Shown here piece after piece: positions 6,142-8,230 of a stretch of DNA of 8,230 nucleotides. A model generated the notes under the pieces. It did not search any database. It saw nothing but the letters and a program-made list of their open reading frames with translations, and was not told where the DNA came from. Source of the DNA: Fibrobacterota bacterium (lineage in GTDB: Bacteria > Fibrobacterota > Chitinivibrionia > Chitinivibrionales > Chitinispirillaceae). Position numbers and translations under genes: made by a program. Positions within the stretch are counted from its first letter, which is position 1, and each line of letters begins with the position of its first letter. The stretch lies in assembly GCA_023412475.1 (NCBI GenBank), contig JAEYNR010000037.1, forward strand, positions 1-8,230, in the 5' to 3' direction.

Positions 6142-6918
6142 TTACAAACCGAATAAAGAATGTGCAAGACCCCTGAGTGCTTGCCCGGCACGCGGTCCGG
6201 ATCGCGCGAGAAGTTTTGATTTAAGAGTGCATACTGGTATTTTCTTGTCGTGAATAAACCGGCTTAACTGATTATCAGTGGAAAGCAGCGGATTAATACA
6301 TTCTTCACTGCACCGTCGACATCGTGGTACAAGTATCAGTTCTGGAGAATCGGCGACAATTTTCTCGATGATCGAATGCGTATTCTCACCAGTTCTCCGT
6401 CCGGCAAGTTTGCAATTCATAAATTCAATTGATGCGGCTATGCAACAATCGTACCATGACTGGCAATGAAAATTACAGAGATAGCAAACCACCTTTGATG
6501 GCTGATCTGTAACTGTGTTTTTGACAGAAGCAATTTCTGATTGTACGCACTCTGCCAGAGCTTCAAATTCTTGTTCAGCTCCGGTAACCATACCGATACA
6601 TTTGATCATCGAAGGCGCTTTAAACACCGGATAGGGGGGGATTGTCGCGACCATGATACCTGATTTTTTTACTTTGTCTAGTAATCGTTTGTGTAATGTT
6701 GTTCCGTAAACAAGGTCCGGTTTCATGGCGTATATTTCTTCTACTTTTACAGTGCTGAATCCTCCCACAACAGGAATTGAAGCACATCTTTCGGGCCAGT
6801 CGCATTGTTGGGTGCGTCCCACAATGCGATCTCCAAATCCGCAGGCAAAGAGCGTTTCGGTAATAGATGGGGCAAGCGAGACAATTCTCTTAAAAAAGCT
6901 GAATGATTTGTTGTTCAT
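6142..6918 (-). CDS. btuF: BtuF-like cobalamin-binding protein (TroA-type fold), no signal peptide, cysteine-rich, 258 residues
   Basis: The start is ATG 6918, set by AAGGAGG nine bases upstream; an in-frame GTG at 6957 lacks such a site. RIVSLAPSITETLFACGFGDRIVGRTQQCDWP (11-42), VGGFSTVKVEEIYAMKPDLVYG (51-72) and GIMVATIPP (87-95) follow the vitamin B12-binding periplasmic protein pattern in order, and the length is normal for a mature BtuF. Known BtuF captures cobalamin and delivers it to BtuCD. Unusually, the domain begins at residue 11 with no signal peptide or lipobox, as in some stand-alone cobalamin-binding homologues. There are 15 cysteines, including two C-x2-C-x3-C motifs (145/148/152 and 200/203/207) and C158-C159. 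It follows the broken receptor by 39 bases and lies under the cobalamin riboswitch, which supports the B12 role. No BtuC or BtuD gene is in view. Symbol by homology; cellular location uncertain. Confidence 0.78.
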   Translation of the reverse strand: MNNKSFSFFKRIVSLAPSITETLFACGFGDRIVGRTQQCDWPERCASIPVVGGFSTVKVEEIYAMKPDLVYGTTLHKRLLDKVKKSGIMVATIPPYPVFKAPSMIKCIGMVTGAEQEFEALAECVQSEIASVKNTVTDQPSKVVCYLCNFHCQSWYDCCIAASIEFMNCKLAGRRTGENTHSIIEKIVADSPELILVPRCRRCSEECINPLLSTDNQLSRFIHDKKIPVCTLKSKLLARSGPRAGQALRGLAHSLFGL

Positions 6919-6927
6919 ATAAACCGC

Positions 6928-6934
6928 CCTCCTT
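6928..6934 (-). promoter_or_regulatory. Ribosome-binding site of the BtuF-like gene
   Basis: AAGGAGG on the minus strand, nine bases before ATG 6918. It decides against the upstream in-frame GTG at 6957, which would itself contain this site inside the coding region. Confidence 0.75.
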
Positions 6935-6957
6935 CTTGTAAAAAAACTGGGTAACAC

Positions 6958-7848
6958 TCAATAGTGCTTTTGTTTTAGGGAAACAGCGATAGCAACTGCT
7001 GCAGCCCGGGAAATGACCCGACCTTCTGATGCGGGTATGCCGGTTTCTGAAATCAAGTATGCGATAACGGAAGCCAATGTGCGTTCACCTGAAATGTCGA
7101 ATGAAGGATGTATTCTCACTTCAAAAAAGTTATTATAATGATTTTCAACGGTCCGGACCTCGTCATCGTCTGTACTATAGGACGTCTTGGTTCTGTCCAG
7201 ATAGGGCCAGTAGTTATCCGATTTGACGAAGTTAAGTGAACCGAATATTCTGATCTTATCAGTAAAACAATAGTTGGTTTCTATACTATACTTCAGATAT
7301 CCATAAGCCTCAAAAACGGCTTGAGAACTGACAGATTGGGATTTAATTGATGATTTGCTTTTCAAGTTTATTACTACACCCATCACAGAATTGAGTGGTA
7401 TACCGTCGAAAAATACAAGGACTTCGTTGTCCTGAACTCCTCGAATCGTTACTGTTTGAAAGCTTTCTGTTCCGCCATACCTGCGAGTCTGCACTTCAGT
7501 TTGTTCTGCAATGACATCTGCAACCGTCTTGTTGTAACCAATCCATTCACTTTTAATAATGGATAATAATTGTGAAGCCTCAAGAAGTCGATCCCACCTG
7601 CTCACAGTAACGGTCATATTATCCAGTGCGACAATACCGTTTATGTCGGATGTTTGAGGCTGACTATTGATGCGGGAGGAATAATTTACAGAAGCAGAAT
7701 CTGTTTCTGCCCCAGACAATGTTGATGATTCAAGCACAGAAGTGTCAGGATTGTTGCTTACTGCAAATGTTAATTGTGCGTATACAACGCAGATGATGAA
7801 AAACGTGCAGAGAAGATCCCTACCCCATAAATTGACGTGGCAAACCAA
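6958..7848 (-). pseudogene. Truncated BtuB/TonB-dependent receptor with internal plug deletion
   Basis: The frame starts at TTG 7848, six bases after GGGAGG, and encodes 296 residues where family members have about 600-700. Residues 11-29 form a signal peptide (cleavage near TFA29). ALDNMTVTV (74-82) is TonB-box-like. The plug begins well (TVADVIAEQTEVQ, 108-120; SFQTVTIRGVQDNEVLVFFDGIPLNS, 129-154) but jumps from IPLNS straight to VMGVVINLKSK. The usual segment carrying the IERIEVxRG and GxxxxGGVINI approach is missing (about 35-45 residues). The first barrel strands follow (KSDNYWPYLD, 209-218; SETGIPASEGR, 267-277), as in BtuB-like receptors, then about 20 unrelated residues lead to a TGA at 6960-6958. 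Most of the barrel is absent. With a cobalamin riboswitch upstream and a BtuF-like gene downstream, the ancestor was very probably a B12 receptor. A functional short form is unlikely. Confidence 0.72.
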
Positions 7849-7854
7849 GAAAGG

Positions 7855-7860
7855 CCTCCC
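7855..7860 (-). promoter_or_regulatory. Ribosome-binding site supporting the TTG start of the receptor remnant
   Basis: GGGAGG on the minus strand lies six bases before TTG 7848. No ATG or GTG in the frame has a comparable site, so TTG is chosen. Confidence 0.6.
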
Positions 7861-7861
7861 T

Positions 7862-7883
7862 GAACCCTATTCCATGAAGGTTC
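7862..7883 (-). promoter_or_regulatory. Hairpin between riboswitch and ribosome-binding site
   Basis: On the minus strand GAACCTT and AGGGTTC pair over seven bp (one G-U) around an eight-base loop. The stem ends two bases before the GGGAGG site and starts 15 bases after the riboswitch P1 stem. There is no U-tract, so if this is the expression platform it works on translation, by competing structures near the ribosome-binding site. That mechanism is inference. Confidence 0.35.
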
Positions 7884-7898
7884 AAAAGAAAATGAAAG

Positions 7899-8073
7899 CA
7901 TTCAGGCAGGTCTCCTGGCTCTCCCGGTACTGTTGCCTTCCCATTCCAGCTTGGAACAGTGGCTTGGATTGACAGTCCTCGGTTCTTAAAAAAAATGAAC
8001 CGATATCAGGATTACAGTGGCAGGTCCGCTCCGGACTTAAACCGGTATTCCCTTGCTCCTGAAATATTGAATG
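7899..8073 (-). ncRNA. Cobalamin (vitamin B12) riboswitch
   Basis: Read on the minus strand, the conserved parts occur in order. P1 arms CATTCA (8073-8068) and TGAATG (7904-7899) are perfectly complementary. AAGGGAATACCGG (8054-8042) and GCCACTGTAA (8021-8012) are core signatures. CGGTTC/GAACCG (8002-7997 and 7985-7980) forms a side hairpin. GCCACTG followed by GGGAAGGC (7963 to 7935) marks the next core block. The B12 box AGCCAGGAGACCTGCCTG lies at 7920-7903. The roughly 175-base length and full set of blocks fit the adenosylcobalamin class, which represses downstream genes when coenzyme B12 is bound. It lies 51 bases before the TTG start of the receptor remnant and controls a B12 uptake unit, as expected. 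Confidence 0.93.
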
Positions 8074-8131
8074 TTACTTGATTAGTAAAAAGATAATTTA
8101 ATGATACCTAAATTGGACGATATATTGACAT

Positions 8132-8155
8132 AAAAAAACACCCTTTGAGGCGTTT
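8132..8155 (-). terminator. Intrinsic terminator-like hairpin upstream of the riboswitch
   Basis: On the minus strand AAACGCC and GGTGTTT pair over seven bp with one G-U, loop of six bases, followed by more U residues. On the plus strand the same stem has an A-C mismatch, so it is oriented for the minus strand. It would stop any transcript begun at the candidate promoter 8213-8185 before the riboswitch is reached. Confidence 0.4.
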
Positions 8156-8183
8156 AATACAGTAAATTATAGGTGACATAACT

Positions 8184-8189
8184 TATAAT
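8184..8189 (+). promoter_or_regulatory. Candidate -10 element of the divergent plus-strand gene
   Basis: A perfect TATAAT lies 35 bases before ATG 8225, but the position 17 bases upstream (AGTAAA) is a poor -35. It overlaps the minus-strand -10 element almost completely. Confidence 0.3.
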
Positions 8190-8213
8190 AGCTGGAATTA
8201 AATCAACACTCAA
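8185..8213 (-). promoter_or_regulatory. Candidate minus-strand promoter toward the riboswitch
   Basis: TTGAGT (8213-8208), 17-base spacer, TATTAT (8190-8185). The -10 overlaps a plus-strand TATAAT at 8184-8189, so divergent transcription may compete here. Predicted start near 8178, about 105 bases before riboswitch P1. Confidence 0.4.
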
Positions 8214-8224
8214 AAGGTGATAAG

Positions 8225-8230
8225 ATGAAG
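8225..8230 (+). CDS. Start of a divergent gene cut by the window edge
   Basis: AAGGTGA (8214-8220) is followed after four bases by ATG AAG. Only Met-Lys is visible, so nothing can be said of the product. The signal consists of the ribosome-binding site, the start and the divergent layout around 8074-8224. Confidence 0.4.

Noticed and set aside
6620..6922. Frames of 61 and 65 codons overlapping the BtuF-like gene
   Set aside because: Alternative frames of a well-matched BtuF-like coding region.
6919..6957. GTG start at 6957 for the BtuF-like gene
   Set aside because: It would put the strong AAGGAGG site inside the coding region and add 13 residues (LPSFFTRRRAVY) that do not form a signal peptide.
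7742..7972. 76-codon plus-strand frame across the riboswitch
   Set aside because: Overlaps the receptor remnant and the riboswitch in antisense; no ribosome-binding site.

Overview
The window reads as AT-rich chromosomal DNA from a Gram-negative (diderm) bacterium. The evidence is a signal-peptide outer-membrane beta-barrel of the DUF3078 type and a TonB-dependent-receptor plug. Together with the EF-hand membrane protein family present here, these fit a Bacteroidota/Fibrobacterota-type or similar environmental lineage. The lineage is inference; no marker gene settles it. All supported genes lie on the minus strand except the first codons of a divergent gene at the right edge.

Layout, left to right. 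(1) 1-721, minus: a REP-associated-tyrosine-transposase (RAYT)-like protein, cut by the window edge, whose HUH histidine and nucleophilic tyrosine positions are both substituted. (2) 722-1157: a gene-free leader rich in dyads. It holds two copies of a 14-bp repeat that, on the mRNA strand, is complementary to the ribosome-binding site of the RAYT-like gene. (3) 1158-4437, minus: a probable two-gene operon. A DUF3078-like outer-membrane protein comes first, followed by a 757-residue EF-hand protein with C-terminal membrane segments. (4) 4814-5266, minus: a small AT-rich ASCH/PUA-like protein. (5) 5267-6141: no intact gene, with a cluster of four tight hairpins (5590-5714) and unrecognised coding debris on the plus strand. 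(6) 6142-8073, minus: a vitamin B12 uptake unit made of a cobalamin riboswitch, a TTG-started BtuB/TonB-receptor-like gene that is deleted and truncated, and an apparently intact BtuF-like cobalamin-binding protein with no signal peptide and unusually many cysteines. (7) 8074-8230: a divergent promoter region leading into a plus-strand gene whose first two codons are visible.

The B12 unit hangs together functionally: the riboswitch would lower expression of transport genes when cobalamin is plentiful. Because the receptor is broken, the retained BtuF-like protein is now effectively the first intact product of that transcript. The two most unusual signals are the catalytically degenerate RAYT-like protein with a self-complementary Shine-Dalgarno leader, and the paired C-x2-C-x3-C motifs in the signal-less BtuF-like protein.
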